Assembly (NCBI GenBank): GCA_913019975.1
Contig: CAJWBH010000005.1
Location: 124,001-188,000 of the forward strand
DNA length: 64,000 nucleotides
Direction of reading: 5' to 3'
Source of the DNA: Thalassolituus maritimus
Lineage (GTDB): Bacteria > Pseudomonadota > Gammaproteobacteria > Pseudomonadales > Oceanobacteraceae
Under the pieces are notes generated by a model, which saw nothing but the letters and a program-made list of their open reading frames with translations, ran no database searches and was not told the origin of the DNA. The translations under genes were made by a program, and so were the position numbers. Position 1 is the stretch's first letter. The number at the start of each line of letters is the position of its first letter. Of the stretch, positions 28,069 to 38,893 are shown one piece after another.

Positions 28069-28148
28069 AACGTGTCGCTGTAGAAATAAACAAACGCCAG
28101 ACACTACCTTGCCGAATAGCGGACCTCAAGGTGAAAAAAGCCCTTTAT

Positions 28149-28631
28149 TCAGTGATTTGATGCCTCTCCAAGCCGCCTGTCCAGAGCCGGATACCAGATC
28201 TGATCAACCGTCATACAGCCGGGCGCAAAAAGGTCACCACTGAGAACCCAGCCTTCTGCCGGCGACCATGGTTGATCCAGCGCCCTTCCATCAACAAGAA
28301 GGGAAGCTAGCCGACCGACAAGTGGCAGATGAGACACCACGATCACGTCGCGCGTTTCCTCTATAAGAAGGTCTGAGATGCCACCAGGATCTCCCGAGGG
28401 CGTTAGCTCAGCCCAGGTTTCCAGCTCAAAGGGCGTCGCAAGAGCCTGCGCGGTCTGCTGCGCCCTCAGATATGGACTGACGATAAGACGCGTATCTTCT
28501 GATAGAAGCGGCGCCAGCCAGACACCAGCGCATAGCGCCTCGTTCTCACCGGCTGGGGTAAGCGTTCGTTCTGAGTCCAGATCCATGCCTGGAACTGCCG
28601 TGCCATGTCGAAAGATGAAGAGCCGAGGCAT
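28149..28631 (-). CDS. sixA: phosphohistidine phosphatase SixA
   Basis: 160 residues; ATG at 28631 places RHG directly at the N terminus (MPRLFIFRHG), the phosphohistidine-forming motif of the histidine phosphatase superfamily. Later come LTPAGENEAL, SPYLRAQQTAQAL and VVSHLPLVGRLAS (second catalytic His). SixA removes phosphate from histidine-phosphotransfer proteins (E. coli acts on PtsH/NPr or ArcB). Sits between gpsA and the hydrolases on the minus strand. Confidence 0.9.
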   Translation of the reverse strand: MPRLFIFRHGTAVPGMDLDSERTLTPAGENEALCAGVWLAPLLSEDTRLIVSPYLRAQQTAQALATPFELETWAELTPSGDPGGISDLLIEETRDVIVVSHLPLVGRLASLLVDGRALDQPWSPAEGWVLSGDLFAPGCMTVDQIWYPALDRRLGEASNH

Positions 28632-28674
28632 ACATGCATCCCTTGTGGTTGCAGGCAACCTCCAAGGGGTCGCC

Positions 28675-29700
28675 TTAAATTTTATGGCTGGGCAGTGCGA
28701 ATTCTACATCCGACGCAAATGCGCCCGTCATAAGCCCTTTCGCCACATCCTTTGGGTCGGCATGATTAAACAGAATTTCATACGCACCCATTACCAAAGG
28801 CATATATATATCAAGTTCGAGGGCTTTTTCCCTGACATAGCGCAGGGTATTCACACCTTCAGCAACTTCTCCCAGCTCATCCACCGACTCTTCGAGCGAC
28901 TGACCTGAGCCAATGGCGTAACCGACCCGATAGTTGCGACTCAAAGGCGACATACAGGTAACAACAAGATCGCCAACGCCAGCAAGACCCAGGAACGTCA
29001 GAGGGTTGGCCCCCATCGCTTCGGCAAAACGGCTCATCTCGGCCAGCGAGCGCGTAATGATCATGGACTTAGTGTTCTCACCCATTCCCAATGCAGCGAT
29101 AAAGCCCGATACAATGGCGTATATGTTCTTCAATGCTCCGCCAAGCTCAACGCCGTACAGGTCATCTGAAGCATAAACCCGGAAGTAACTACAGCTCAAA
29201 GATTCCTGAAGATTCCTTCGTAAGTCGCTGTTTGTACTAGCAATAACGGTTGCAGCAAGCTCGCGCTTGGCAATTTCTTTAGCCAGGTTGGGGCCACTAA
29301 TCACTGCTACAGGATTGTTCGGACACAGTTCCTCCAGCACCTGACTCATCAGCAGAAAACGATCCGGCTCAATACCCTTCGTGGTGCTGACCAGGGCCTG
29401 ACCAGGCTTCAGATCATCAACAAACGACCCGACAACCTGTCGCACAAACTTACTCGGTACAGACACAAAGATGACGTCTGCGCCCTTCACGGCTTCCTGC
29501 AGGTCCGTTGTTGCTCTCAATGAAGGGTTTAACTTGGTATCGGGGAGATAATCGGGGTTTACATGTTCCTGATTGATTGACTCAGCAACTGACTCATTGC
29601 GCATCCACTGTAAAATTTCGACGCCATTGTCTGCGAGGATATTCGCAATAACAGTTCCAAAACTACCCCCTCCAATGACGGCAGCACGCTTAATAGACAC
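28675..29700 (-). CDS. gpsA: glycerol-3-phosphate dehydrogenase [NAD(P)+] GpsA
   Basis: 341 residues, cytosolic; reduces dihydroxyacetone phosphate to sn-glycerol-3-phosphate for phospholipid synthesis. GGGSFGTVIANILADNG at residues 10-26 is the NAD(P) site; VSTTKGIEP, ISGPNLAKEIAKRELAATV, GVELGGALKNIYAI (with the catalytic Lys) and GLAGVGDLVVTCMSPLSRN are all present. GTG start with GGGGGA upstream. Single gene. Confidence 0.95.
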   Translation of the reverse strand: MSIKRAAVIGGGSFGTVIANILADNGVEILQWMRNESVAESINQEHVNPDYLPDTKLNPSLRATTDLQEAVKGADVIFVSVPSKFVRQVVGSFVDDLKPGQALVSTTKGIEPDRFLLMSQVLEELCPNNPVAVISGPNLAKEIAKRELAATVIASTNSDLRRNLQESLSCSYFRVYASDDLYGVELGGALKNIYAIVSGFIAALGMGENTKSMIITRSLAEMSRFAEAMGANPLTFLGLAGVGDLVVTCMSPLSRNYRVGYAIGSGQSLEESVDELGEVAEGVNTLRYVREKALELDIYMPLVMGAYEILFNHADPKDVAKGLMTGAFASDVEFALPSHKI

Positions 29701-29739
29701 AACATCCCCCTGGTGTGTACATGGTTCTATCTGATTAAC

Positions 29740-30225
29740 TCAGCGGCCCGCTTCTAGCGTGTCCACTAATTCGCGAAAAGTTTCTTCGTTTTTATGATTC
29801 AGGCTCATCAGTACCTTGTGCGCCTCGATCACTTGCTCACGAGCGCATTCTTCATCCACAGCATCTGCAGCCCAGCGTTCAAAACGTCCATCGTCTTCAA
29901 TTTCGCTATCAACGATATGAAATACCTGATCAAACCCCATACTTAGGAGAATTCGGGTAATACCACTATTAGGACTGCTTATCGTGGGAGTTATATCGAA
30001 GCGATCACGGCAAAGAATAGATATTTTAGCAAGTTGTCCAAGCGTCGTGCTGTCGATCCCTTCCGCGGCAGCAAGATCAATCATCACGTTGTGAAAATGA
30101 CCTTGCGCCAGGAATTCATCAACATAACGCTCAAGGGTTGAGCACAGGTTCAACCTGACATCACCACTCAAGCGAATAACGTGTACGCCTTCTTCAAAGG
30201 CGACTTCAACCACACCTGATGTCAT
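29740..30225 (-). CDS. rssC: STAS-domain anti-anti-sigma factor-like protein
   Basis: 161 residues from ATG at 30225, overlapping the upstream stop by four bases (ATGA). STAS fold: VEVAFEEGVHVIRLSGDVRL, then VMIDLAAAEGIDSTTLGQLAKI with the serine/threonine pair (SS/ST) usual at the phosphorylation site, and a C-terminal helix. In Pseudomonas, a comparable RssC lies beside the RssB-type response regulator and is thought to tune RpoS. Name is by analogy. Confidence 0.75.
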   Translation of the reverse strand: MTSGVVEVAFEEGVHVIRLSGDVRLNLCSTLERYVDEFLAQGHFHNVMIDLAAAEGIDSTTLGQLAKISILCRDRFDITPTISSPNSGITRILLSMGFDQVFHIVDSEIEDDGRFERWAADAVDEECAREQVIEAHKVLMSLNHKNEETFRELVDTLEAGR

Positions 30226-31394
30226 AAAACACCTCTGCATACTGTGGCTACGGCAATATCGTCCGGCACTTCTTCATGCCTGGCAACGCCTGCTATTGAC
30301 CAGAAGGTGTCCAGCTTACCTTCCGACTCACTGGCCATCGCCAGCAACTTACTCTCTTTATCATTCAAGGACGCTTCATCAATTATTTCCAGTATTCCAT
30401 CTGAAAACATCATGAGACGAAAGTCATCAGCCAACTCGACATCAATCGACTTGTATTCCGCCTCCCTGAACAAGCCAACCGGCATCCCCCGCCCCTCAAA
30501 GAACCTTGCCTCACCCTTACTGATCAGCACAGGCATAGGAAAGTGCCCTCCTACAGAGTACGAGAGAACACCCGTCGATAGCGTCAGCACTCCGTAAAAC
30601 ATCGTCAGATGTTTATCTAGTTCAGACGCCAGCAGCTCATTATTAATACGACCCAGAACCAGATCTGGTTTCAGAATGTCGTCACTGGAACCCCGCTGAA
30701 AGTTTCTTTTCAATCGGTAGGTAAGGTTCTTAAGAAGAACAGTGACAAACGCCGATGACGCTCCATGCCCTGACACGTCTGCGATGTAAAACGCCAGGCG
30801 GTCGTCGTCAACTTCCATAAAATCCAGAAAATCGCCACTGAGCATGAGAGATGGCTGAAGTTTGTGCTCACAGGAAACATCACCCATATTCAATGGTTCG
30901 GGGAGCATACGCAACTGGGCATGGCGTCCAGCCTGCTGATCAGCACGAAGCTCATCCAGACCGAGCTTCAGTTCTCGATTCGTTGCTTCAAGGTGCTCCC
31001 GATAAGCTTTGTTTTCGCGCTGCAAAGTCTGGTGACTCAGGGCTTTGCGCAATGAATGAACCAATACCTCCAGATCCAGGATTGGCTTCACCAGAAAATC
31101 CGCAGCTCCGAGGCGCAACGCACGCACAACATCATCCATTACCCCGGCACCAGAAACAACGATCACGGGCAGATCCGGGTGGTTTTCGCGTAGCTTTTCA
31201 AGAAGCTGAATACCATGCATGCCCGGCATTTTCAGGTCGCAGATAACGGCATCAGGAACGGAAACATCTATCAGGTCCAGGGCCTCCTGGCCACTGCCAG
31301 TAGACTGCATGTCGTAGTCGCAATCATCAAGGTAAGCAACCACACTGTCCCGAACAGTGGAATCATCATCAATGACCAGCACGGTCGCGGCCAT
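30222..31394 (-). CDS. rssB: response regulator with PP2C/SpoIIE-type phosphatase (RssB-like)
   Basis: 390 residues: receiver domain 1-120 with VIDDDSTVRDS, D53-type aspartate in AVICDLKMPGMHG and the Lys of VKPI; a coiled linker; then a SpoIIE phosphatase (GDFLDFMEVDDDRLAFYIADVSGHGASSAFV, MMFSDGILEI). E. coli RssB lacks the phosphatase activity, but Pseudomonas RssB/HsbR proteins share this architecture. It probably switches a partner-switching STAS protein (next gene). ATG with GAGAGG site. Confidence 0.85.
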   Translation of the reverse strand: MAATVLVIDDDSTVRDSVVAYLDDCDYDMQSTGSGQEALDLIDVSVPDAVICDLKMPGMHGIQLLEKLRENHPDLPVIVVSGAGVMDDVVRALRLGAADFLVKPILDLEVLVHSLRKALSHQTLQRENKAYREHLEATNRELKLGLDELRADQQAGRHAQLRMLPEPLNMGDVSCEHKLQPSLMLSGDFLDFMEVDDDRLAFYIADVSGHGASSAFVTVLLKNLTYRLKRNFQRGSSDDILKPDLVLGRINNELLASELDKHLTMFYGVLTLSTGVLSYSVGGHFPMPVLISKGEARFFEGRGMPVGLFREAEYKSIDVELADDFRLMMFSDGILEIIDEASLNDKESKLLAMASESEGKLDTFWSIAGVARHEEVPDDIAVATVCRGVL

Positions 31395-31578
31395 CAGCCT
31401 CTCCCCAGCGTCGAATATCTGGCGAACGGTACCTCTAACTCATAAGCAGTGCAACGATTATGAAGCAATTGTCAGAAGCGCCGCGGGCTTAGCGGGCAAT
31501 GGCATGAACTCTGCTAGATATCTGCTATTGATGTAAAAGTGGCCTTGAAACGTACCGCAGCCTACCGAAGGGGAACGC

Positions 31579-31881
31579 ATGCAAACACTGTCTCGCACCT
31601 ACGAAGAAAAACGTCGACACATGAGAATGCAGATCGACGCACCGGCTCAATTAATCACTGACGACGGAGAAACGCGGCAGGTTACGTGCATTGACCTCAG
31701 TAGTCATGGGATTCAGCTGGAAAGCCATACCGAACTGCAGGACGGCGACGTGGCCGATTTTGTGCTCGCGCCGGGAAGCGGTCCCGTTACACCCCTGCAG
31801 GCAAGAATACGTGTTTGCCGCGTTGAGGAGGTCGCACCGCAGGTATTCCGGGCCGGGGCTACCTTCGAATCACTCCAGTAG
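31579..31881 (+). CDS. PilZ-domain c-di-GMP binding protein
   Basis: 100 residues, single PilZ domain: EEKRRHMRMQIDAPAQL carries the RxxxR motif and VTCIDLSSHGIQLESHTEL the D/NxSxxG motif. It probably responds to c-di-GMP. Effector and target unknown. Divergent from the RssB-like gene, single gene, 5-prime gap about 180 bp. Confidence 0.9.
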   Translation: MQTLSRTYEEKRRHMRMQIDAPAQLITDDGETRQVTCIDLSSHGIQLESHTELQDGDVADFVLAPGSGPVTPLQARIRVCRVEEVAPQVFRAGATFESLQ

Positions 31882-31987
31882 GTGCTACCCGAGGTAACCA
31901 GAACCACACAGAAACACCGGTTTCTGTTACCTCGCGACACTGGCGTGAATGGTATTTTGAAGACTATGCAATCGTGCAGGTAGGGTT

Positions 31988-32011
31988 CAGGTGCCCCGGC
32001 CTGGGCACCTG
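31988..32011. terminator. hairpin between PilZ gene and nfuA
   Basis: Perfect 9-bp arms CAGGTGCCC and GGGCACCTG around a 6-base loop, about 105 bp after the PilZ stop and 40 bp after the nfuA stop on the other strand. No U-run on either strand, so a terminator role is uncertain. Confidence 0.45.
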
Positions 32012-32012
32012 A

Positions 32013-32060
32013 CAGGTATTACTTGAAACAGGTATTACTTGAAACAGGTATTACTTGAAA
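32013..32060. repeat. three tandem copies of a 16-bp unit at the nfuA stop
   Basis: The unit CAGGTATTACTTGAAA is repeated three times (32013-32028, 32029-32044, 32045-32060), the first two copies lying beyond the nfuA stop. Each contains, on the minus strand, TTTCAAGTAA, i.e. the last codons of NfuA and its stop. A local duplication of the gene end. Confidence 0.9.
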
Positions 32061-32641
32061 TAGGCGTTTTCAGTCTGCGTGTGGTCGGTCACGTCACGAA
32101 CACTCTGGATCTCAGGCACCTTAGCTACAAGCGTCGCCTCTACCCCATCTTTCAGCGTCATATCTACGGCACTGCACCCCTGACAACCACCGCCAAACTT
32201 CAGGATGGCCACACCTTCCTCAGTCAGCTCCACCAGACTCACTTCGCCACCATGCGAGGCGAGCCCAGGATTGATCTCGGTGTAGAGGATGTAGTTGATT
32301 CTCTCTTCTACCGGGCTGTCTTCAGTGACCTTCGGCATTTTGGCATTCGGTGCCTTGATCGTAAGCTGACCACCCATGCGGTCTTTAGCAAAGTCGATTT
32401 TTGACTCTTCGAGATAAGGGATACTCATTGCTTCGACATACACGTTGAGCTTATCCATCTGCTGCAGCTCATCGTTCGGATTAACCTCATCCGGGCGGCA
32501 GTATGCCAGGCAGGTTTCTGCGTAGCGTGTACCAGGCTGCGTAATAAAAATGCGGACCGACATGCCTTCGACCGTCTGTTTCTCCAGAAGGCCAGCCAGA
32601 TACTCTTCTGCGTCCGGCGTAATCTCAACGTATGTAGTCAT
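32051..32641 (-). CDS. nfuA: Fe-S biogenesis protein NfuA
   Basis: 196 residues. N-terminal A-type-like domain ([17 protein letters not shown]...), C-terminal Nfu domain with the Fe-S cysteines in [21 protein letters not shown]. It receives a [4Fe-4S] cluster and passes it to client proteins, important under oxidative stress. ATG at 32641 has the strong GAGGGAG ribosome site. The stop codon lies in a three-fold tandem repeat (see repeat). Confidence 0.95.
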   Translation of the reverse strand: MTTYVEITPDAEEYLAGLLEKQTVEGMSVRIFITQPGTRYAETCLAYCRPDEVNPNDELQQMDKLNVYVEAMSIPYLEESKIDFAKDRMGGQLTIKAPNAKMPKVTEDSPVEERINYILYTEINPGLASHGGEVSLVELTEEGVAILKFGGGCQGCSAVDMTLKDGVEATLVAKVPEIQSVRDVTDHTQTENAYFK

Positions 32642-32814
32642 ATGACTCCCTCGTAAACTTGCGCGCATTGTAACGTATATGGGGCCTCATACGAAATACC
32701 CAAGCAAAACACTCGGGTTTTGCCAGCAGAACGTCTTTTGCACCCGAAACAGGACAGGCCACGTCCACTCTGGTAATATTTGCCGCCATTTTTCGCCAGT
32801 CAACCAATAGTGTT

Positions 32815-35800
32815 ATGAGTTCAAACAACGACATCCTGATTCAACAGCGCCAAGAACGGATTGCCACCCTAAAGAAGAACATGCAGGAGCGCATTCATAT
32901 ACTTGATGGCGGCATGGGTACTCTTATTCAGAGCCATCAGCTGGAAGAAGCAGATTACCGCGGTGAGCGGTTTGCCGATATCAGCCAGGACGTCAAAGGC
33001 AACAACGACCTGTTGGTTATCACCCAGCCTGAGATCATTGCCGGTATTCACCGCCAATACTACGAAGCCGGTGCAGATATTGTTGAAACAAACAGTTTCA
33101 ACTCCACCCGCGTTTCTCAGGCCGACTACGACATGGAAGACCTGGTACCCGAGCTCAACCGCGCAGCAGCGGCAGTCGCTCGTCAGGTCGCTGACGAAGT
33201 GGAGGCCGAAACAGGCATTCCGCGTTATGTTGCCGGTGTTCTGGGCCCAACCAGCAAGACCTGCTCTATCTCGCCTGACGTAAACGATCCGGGTTATCGC
33301 GCCATCACCTTCGACCAGCTCGTCGAAGAATACATCGAGGCCACCGAAGGTCTGATGGACGGCGGCGCCGACATCATCCTGATCGAAACCGTATTTGACA
33401 CGCTGAACGCAAAAGCGGCCGTGTTTGCGGTACAGGAAGTCTTCGAGCAGCGCGGCGAAGAGCTGCCAATCATGATTTCAGGCACCATTACCGACGCCTC
33501 CGGCCGTACCCTGTCGGGCCAGACGGCAGAAGCCTTCTACAACTCGCTGGCGCACGCCAAGCCACTGACCATCGGTCTGAACTGTGCTCTGGGTGCAGAA
33601 GAGCTGCGCCCGCACGTCGAAGAGCTGTCCAATAAATCGAACTGCTACGTATCCGCACACCCGAACGCGGGCCTGCCCAACGAATTCGGTGAATACGATC
33701 AGTCGCCGGAAGAAATGGCGGTCATCGTTGAAGAATTCGCAGCCAGCGGCTTCCTGAATATCATCGGTGGTTGCTGTGGTACTTCACCGGCGCACATCAA
33801 AGCCATTGCTGAAGCCGTGAAGAAGCATAAGCCGCGCACGATCCCTGAGATCAAACCAGCCTGCCGCCTGTCTGGCCTTGAGCCGTTTAACTTTGATGAA
33901 ACCAGCCTGTTTGTTAACGTCGGCGAGCGCGCCAACGTCACAGGTTCTGCGAAGTTCAAGCGCCTGATCAAAGAAGAAAATTACGACGAAGCGCTGGAAA
34001 TTGCCCGCCTTCAGGTTGAAAACGGTGCTCAGATCATCGATATCAACATGGACGAAGGCATGCTCGATTCTGAAGCGGCCATGGTTCGTTATCTGAATCT
34101 GATTGCCTCTGAGCCGGACATTGCCCGTGTTCCAGTCATGGTCGACTCATCGAAGTGGGAAATCATCGAAGCTGGCCTGAAGTGCATTCAGGGTAAAGCT
34201 GTCGTGAACTCCATCTCGCTTAAAGAAGGTGAAGAGGAATTCATCGAGAAAGCCAAACGCTGCAAGCGATATGGCGCCGCCGTTGTTGTCATGGCGTTCG
34301 ATGAAACAGGCCAGGCCGACACCGAACAGCGCAAAAACGAAATCTGTGAGCGTTCTTACCGCGTTCTCGTCGACAAAGTGGGCTTCGCGCCAGAAGATAT
34401 TATCTTCGACCCGAACATTTTCGCTGTGGCCACCGGCATCGAAGAGCACAACAATTACGCTGTGGACTTTATTAACAGCTGTAAGTACATCACCGAAAAC
34501 CTGCCACACGCCAAAATCTCTGGCGGCGTGAGTAACGTTTCCTTCTCGTTCCGTGGGAATGAGCCGGTACGTGAAGCCATCCACTCGGTATTCCTGTACT
34601 ACGCCATCAAGAACGGTCTGAGCATGGGTATCGTCAACGCTGGTCAGCTGGCGGTGTACGACGACTTACCGGCAGAACTTAAGGACCGCGTCGAAGACGT
34701 CATTCTTAATAAGCGCGAAGACGGTACTGACCGCCTTCTCGAAATTGCTGAAAAGTACCGCGGCGATGGTTCTGCTCAGGAGAAAGAAACCGAAGAGTGG
34801 CGTTCACTGCCAGTGGCTGAGCGCCTGACCCATGCCCTAGTAAAAGGCATCAACTCGTTCGTCGAAGAAGATACCGAAGAAGCCCGTCAGATGTTCGATC
34901 GCCCGATTGAAGTGATCGAAGGTCCTCTGATGGACGGCATGAATGTGGTCGGCGATCTGTTTGGCTCAGGTAAAATGTTCCTGCCTCAGGTCGTAAAAAG
35001 CGCCCGCGTAATGAAACAGGCGGTTGCCTACCTGCTGCCGTACATCGAAGCAGAGAAAGACGGTAAGTCTGAGTCTCAGGGCAAGATCCTGATGGCCACT
35101 GTTAAGGGTGACGTACACGATATCGGTAAGAACATCGTGGGCGTGGTCCTGCAGTGTAATAACTTTGAGGTCGTTGACCTTGGCGTGATGGTCCCTGCCG
35201 ACAAGATTCTGAAAGTCGCCAAAGAAGAAAACTGCGACATCATCGGCCTCTCTGGTCTGATCACTCCGTCACTCGACGAAATGGTCCACGTTGCACGTGA
35301 AATGCAACGTCTCGACTACCAGATCCCACTGATGATTGGTGGTGCGACAACGTCTAAGGCGCACACGGCCGTTAAGATCGAACCTCAGTTCCAGAACGAC
35401 ATTGCGGTCTACGTGCCCGACGCATCCCGCGCGGTAGGTGTCGCCCAGAAGCTCGTTTCTCCTGAAGCCAAGAAGTTGTTTATTGAAGAACGCCGCGAAG
35501 AGTACATCGCTGTGCGTGAGCGGAACGCAAACCGCAAGGCCAAGGCACTGCTTCCGTACGAAAAGGCCTGCGAAAACGCATTCACGGCTGACTGGGCGAA
35601 CTATCAGGCACCGAAGCCAAATAAGCCTGGCCTGAGTGTGTACGAAAACTTCGATCTCGCCGAGCTGGTTGATTACATCGACTGGACGCCCTTCTTTATG
35701 TCGTGGGAGCTGGCCGGTAAATTCCCGCGCATTCTCGAAGACGAAGTGGTTGGTGAAGCCGCAACTAACCTGTTCAAAGACGCTCAGGCAATGCTGAAAC

Positions 35801-36525
35801 GCATCGTCGATGAGAAGCTGTTCAATGCCCGTGGCGTTGTCGGTCTCTGGCCAGCCAACAAGCGCGGTAACGATGACATCGTCGTCTTCAACGAAGATGG
35901 CTCGGCGGAACTCGCTGTACTGCATCAACTTCGCCAGCAAACCGACAAGCCAACGGCACAGCCAAACTACTCACTTGCCGACTTCGTTGCTCCCGAAGGC
36001 ACAACCGATGACTACATGGGCGGCTTTATTGTTACTGCAGGCATCGAGGCTGAAAAACTGGCCAACGATTACGATGCGAACCATGACGATTACAACAGCA
36101 TCATGATGAAAGCCCTGGCCGACCGCCTGGCCGAGGCCTTTGCTGAGCGTATGCACGAAATCGTCCGCAAGGATCTCTGGGGCTACGCGCCTGACGAGGC
36201 TCTCGACAACGAAGCGCTCATCAAAGAAAAGTATCAGGGTATCCGCCCGGCACCAGGCTACCCGGCTTGTCCGGACCATACCGAGAAAGCGACCCTCTTC
36301 CGCCTGTTGGACGGAGAAGCGAATACCGGTGTGTCTCTGACTGAAAACTTTGCCATGACACCAGCAGCGTCTGTCAGTGGCTGGTACTTCTCCCACCCTG
36401 AGTCGAAGTACTTTGGCCTGGGTAAGATCGACAAAGATCAGGTCACGGACATCGCTGCCCGCAAGGATATGGATCTGGAGCAGATGGAGCGCTGGTTAGC
36501 GCCAAACCTGTCTTACGACCGCTAA
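32815..36525 (+). CDS. metH: cobalamin-dependent methionine synthase MetH
   Basis: 1236 residues, full length. N-terminal homocysteine domain with Zn cysteines ([10 protein letters not shown] around 256; IIGGCCGTS at about 318), pterin domain around 355-620 ([19 protein letters not shown]), cap and B12-binding module with the DxHxxG ligand [15 protein letters not shown] (His near 767), and C-terminal AdoMet activation domain ([15 protein letters not shown] around 1146). It methylates homocysteine from 5-methyltetrahydrofolate using methylcobalamin. No B12 riboswitch was seen in the short 5-prime gap. Confidence 0.97.
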   Translation: MSSNNDILIQQRQERIATLKKNMQERIHILDGGMGTLIQSHQLEEADYRGERFADISQDVKGNNDLLVITQPEIIAGIHRQYYEAGADIVETNSFNSTRVSQADYDMEDLVPELNRAAAAVARQVADEVEAETGIPRYVAGVLGPTSKTCSISPDVNDPGYRAITFDQLVEEYIEATEGLMDGGADIILIETVFDTLNAKAAVFAVQEVFEQRGEELPIMISGTITDASGRTLSGQTAEAFYNSLAHAKPLTIGLNCALGAEELRPHVEELSNKSNCYVSAHPNAGLPNEFGEYDQSPEEMAVIVEEFAASGFLNIIGGCCGTSPAHIKAIAEAVKKHKPRTIPEIKPACRLSGLEPFNFDETSLFVNVGERANVTGSAKFKRLIKEENYDEALEIARLQVENGAQIIDINMDEGMLDSEAAMVRYLNLIASEPDIARVPVMVDSSKWEIIEAGLKCIQGKAVVNSISLKEGEEEFIEKAKRCKRYGAAVVVMAFDETGQADTEQRKNEICERSYRVLVDKVGFAPEDIIFDPNIFAVATGIEEHNNYAVDFINSCKYITENLPHAKISGGVSNVSFSFRGNEPVREAIHSVFLYYAIKNGLSMGIVNAGQLAVYDDLPAELKDRVEDVILNKREDGTDRLLEIAEKYRGDGSAQEKETEEWRSLPVAERLTHALVKGINSFVEEDTEEARQMFDRPIEVIEGPLMDGMNVVGDLFGSGKMFLPQVVKSARVMKQAVAYLLPYIEAEKDGKSESQGKILMATVKGDVHDIGKNIVGVVLQCNNFEVVDLGVMVPADKILKVAKEENCDIIGLSGLITPSLDEMVHVAREMQRLDYQIPLMIGGATTSKAHTAVKIEPQFQNDIAVYVPDASRAVGVAQKLVSPEAKKLFIEERREEYIAVRERNANRKAKALLPYEKACENAFTADWANYQAPKPNKPGLSVYENFDLAELVDYIDWTPFFMSWELAGKFPRILEDEVVGEAATNLFKDAQAMLKRIVDEKLFNARGVVGLWPANKRGNDDIVVFNEDGSAELAVLHQLRQQTDKPTAQPNYSLADFVAPEGTTDDYMGGFIVTAGIEAEKLANDYDANHDDYNSIMMKALADRLAEAFAERMHEIVRKDLWGYAPDEALDNEALIKEKYQGIRPAPGYPACPDHTEKATLFRLLDGEANTGVSLTENFAMTPAASVSGWYFSHPESKYFGLGKIDKDQVTDIAARKDMDLEQMERWLAPNLSYDR

Positions 36526-36541
36526 GGAGTTCTGAGCTGAT

Positions 36542-37915
36542 ATGCAGTTCAGCCGTCTACTGCTGTCGAGGTTAAGCCGCGTCGAACTGACACGGCTTAA
36601 CCGTATCCTCATCATTGGTATTCCAATTATTGGCAGTATGCTCTCTCAGAGCATCACCAACCTGATTGATGCTGCTATGGTCGGCCAGCTCAATGATATT
36701 GCTCTGGCTGGCGTCGGCATCGGCAGTTATGCGAACTTCCTCTGTGTATCCGTTATGATGGGGCTATCTGCCGCCGTGCAAGCCATCGTATCCCGGCACT
36801 ACGGCGCTCAACGTCATCACAGAACCACTGAGCCTCTCTTCGCAGGCCTGTTTCTTACGCTTCTGATTGGTATTCCATCGACCATTCTATTTGTTGCTTT
36901 TGCGGAACAGTACATAGGGCTGTACACCGACGACGCAGCCGTTATTGCGGTTGCGTCTGAGTACTTTTCATGGCGCACCGCCGCCCTCACCTTCGTCGGC
37001 ATGACCTTTGTATTCCGTGGGTTCTGGAGCGGAATTGGCGAAAGCGGCGTCTACCTTCGTATCGCTCTGATCATGCATCTGAGTAATATTGTATTCAGCT
37101 ACTTTCTTATCTTCGGACTGACAGCTTTTTGTACCACCTACTGGAATGGTTTCGGCGCCGTAGGTTCTGGCATGGGGTCAGCGGCATCGCTCGTACTTGC
37201 CGCAGGACTCTTCTATTGGCGTACGTTTGCGCTGGACACCCGCTTCCGCCAGCTTTATCACTTAAGCCGCAAGACCATCCGCCAACTGGTGCGCCTGGCA
37301 ATTCCAAACTCGGTTAGCCAGACACTGTTCGCTCTCGGCCTGAGTGTACTCTTCTGGATCATTGGTTTAATCGGCACCCAGGAGCAGGCGATTGGCCACA
37401 TTCTAACGCAGCTGTCCCTGCTACTGATCATGCCTGCCGTAGGCCTCGGCATCGCTGGCGCAAGCCTTGTGGGCCATGCTCTTGGAGCAGAAGAAAAGGA
37501 AAATGCTCACCGCTGGGGCTGGGATGTCCTGAGAGTATCTGTCGTCATCATGGCCCTTCTCGGCCTGCCGATGTGGATAGCCCCACACGCGGTACTGACT
37601 ATCTTTACGAACGATGCCGCACTCATTGAACTTGGCACATGGCCTTTACGTATTCTCGGCTTCGCCATCGCTTTTGAAGTCGCATCCATCATATTTAACC
37701 AGACACTTCTCGGCGCAGGCGCCAGCAAGCAGGTCCTCAAAATCAATCTGGTGATGCAGTGGGCGGTTTTCCTGCCGCTCGCCTGGGTTATCGGACCATA
37801 CCTTGGACTTGGCCTGACAGGCATCTGGATTTTACAGGCTTGCCAGCGCATGGCTCTCGCGATCATTTACGGAACCATATGGAGCCGTAAGCACTGGGCG
37901 CACATCAAGGTTTAA
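36542..37915 (+). CDS. MATE-family multidrug/Na+ exporter
   Basis: 457 residues, twelve membrane spans. N-terminal IGIPIIGSMLSQSITNLIDAAMVGQL is the MATE start; FRGFWSGIGES and GIAGASLVGHALGAEEKENAHR are typical internal repeats. It exports cationic drugs or other compounds by Na+ or H+ antiport. Follows metH by 16 bp, so may share its transcript; no substrate clue. It resembles the DinF/NorM group. Confidence 0.9.
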   Translation: MQFSRLLLSRLSRVELTRLNRILIIGIPIIGSMLSQSITNLIDAAMVGQLNDIALAGVGIGSYANFLCVSVMMGLSAAVQAIVSRHYGAQRHHRTTEPLFAGLFLTLLIGIPSTILFVAFAEQYIGLYTDDAAVIAVASEYFSWRTAALTFVGMTFVFRGFWSGIGESGVYLRIALIMHLSNIVFSYFLIFGLTAFCTTYWNGFGAVGSGMGSAASLVLAAGLFYWRTFALDTRFRQLYHLSRKTIRQLVRLAIPNSVSQTLFALGLSVLFWIIGLIGTQEQAIGHILTQLSLLLIMPAVGLGIAGASLVGHALGAEEKENAHRWGWDVLRVSVVIMALLGLPMWIAPHAVLTIFTNDAALIELGTWPLRILGFAIAFEVASIIFNQTLLGAGASKQVLKINLVMQWAVFLPLAWVIGPYLGLGLTGIWILQACQRMALAIIYGTIWSRKHWAHIKV

Positions 37916-37990
37916 TGATCTAAATTTGTCTTGCTCAGGGAAAGATCACGTATTAGCGTATGCGGATAAGACGGACTCAGAGTTTACTTT

Positions 37991-38770
37991 ATGCCTGTTC
38001 AGCTACCTGGAACACCGCCATCAGCCTATAAAGGTATTTCGCGGGTGATCGCACACCGTGGAGCAAGTGGTAGCGCACCGGAGAACACAGCGTCGGCCAT
38101 GATCGAAGCCGTTCGTCAGGGCGCAGACTGGGCAGAAGTCGATGTCACTATCAGTGCTGACGGTCACGCCATCATTTTCCACGACCATAACCTCGTTCGA
38201 TGCACCGATGGCAAAGGTCTGGTGATTCAGAAGACATTGGCAGAGCTGAAAGCGCTCGATGCCGGTAGCTGGTTCTCCCCCTTTTCATCCGACGAACGGA
38301 TACTGACGCTTGAAGAGTTGCTCATTCTGGCGGACTCACTCAATCTCAGTCTTAACCTCGAAATAAAACCCACTATTGGCCGCGAAGCTGAAACCGTCTG
38401 GGCGATGCAGCAGGTTTTACGCAAGACCCCTTTTGGTCAGTCGATACTACTCTCGAGCTTTAACTACTTCGCTTTAAAGGAAGCGCAGTCGCTACTCTCT
38501 CATTACACCCGCGCTCTGAACGTCGAGGCGATTCCTGCTGACTGGCAGGACCGTATGGAATCGGTGGGCGCAACCGGCCTGCATTTTGATGCCGAATTTA
38601 TTGATACCGACATGATCGGGGAAGTAGTCAGCGCAGGCACTCCACTCGCCTGCTTCACCGTTAATAGCCTTGAGTTAGCCCAGAAGCTTTACCGCGCTGG
38701 TGTGTCCTCCGTTTTCACCGATTACCCAGACAGACTCCTGCTTGATGCGAGACCTGTTTCCCGCCATTGA
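37991..38770 (+). CDS. ugpQ: glycerophosphodiester phosphodiesterase (UgpQ type)
   Basis: 259 residues, cytosolic (no signal). GDPD motifs: RVIAHRGASGSAPENTASA (catalytic His), WAEVDVTISADGHAIIFHDH (Glu, Asp, His), LNLEIKPTIG. It hydrolyses glycerophosphodiesters to sn-glycerol-3-phosphate plus alcohol. No ugp transporter is adjacent. Confidence 0.92.
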   Translation: MPVQLPGTPPSAYKGISRVIAHRGASGSAPENTASAMIEAVRQGADWAEVDVTISADGHAIIFHDHNLVRCTDGKGLVIQKTLAELKALDAGSWFSPFSSDERILTLEELLILADSLNLSLNLEIKPTIGREAETVWAMQQVLRKTPFGQSILLSSFNYFALKEAQSLLSHYTRALNVEAIPADWQDRMESVGATGLHFDAEFIDTDMIGEVVSAGTPLACFTVNSLELAQKLYRAGVSSVFTDYPDRLLLDARPVSRH

Positions 38771-38893
38771 GCGCAACAAGAATAATCGGCAAAACCGATT
38801 AGTAATATTCGCATTTTCTGATTTTCAGATAAGCCGTTTCAGTTTAAAGTTCGCCCCTATTCCTATAATTCCAATTACTGCAACCGGATCACT

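Noticed and set aside
32013-32060. CRISPR-like array
   Set aside because: Repeats are directly adjacent with no spacers; there are no cas genes.
32650-32690. Possible Tus Ter site, GCATTGTAACGTATA
   Set aside because: Only the TTGTAAC core matches; the flanks and the conserved CTAA do not.
32668-32814. Cobalamin riboswitch before metH
   Set aside because: The gap is only 147 bp, with no B12-box or multi-stem fold I could see.
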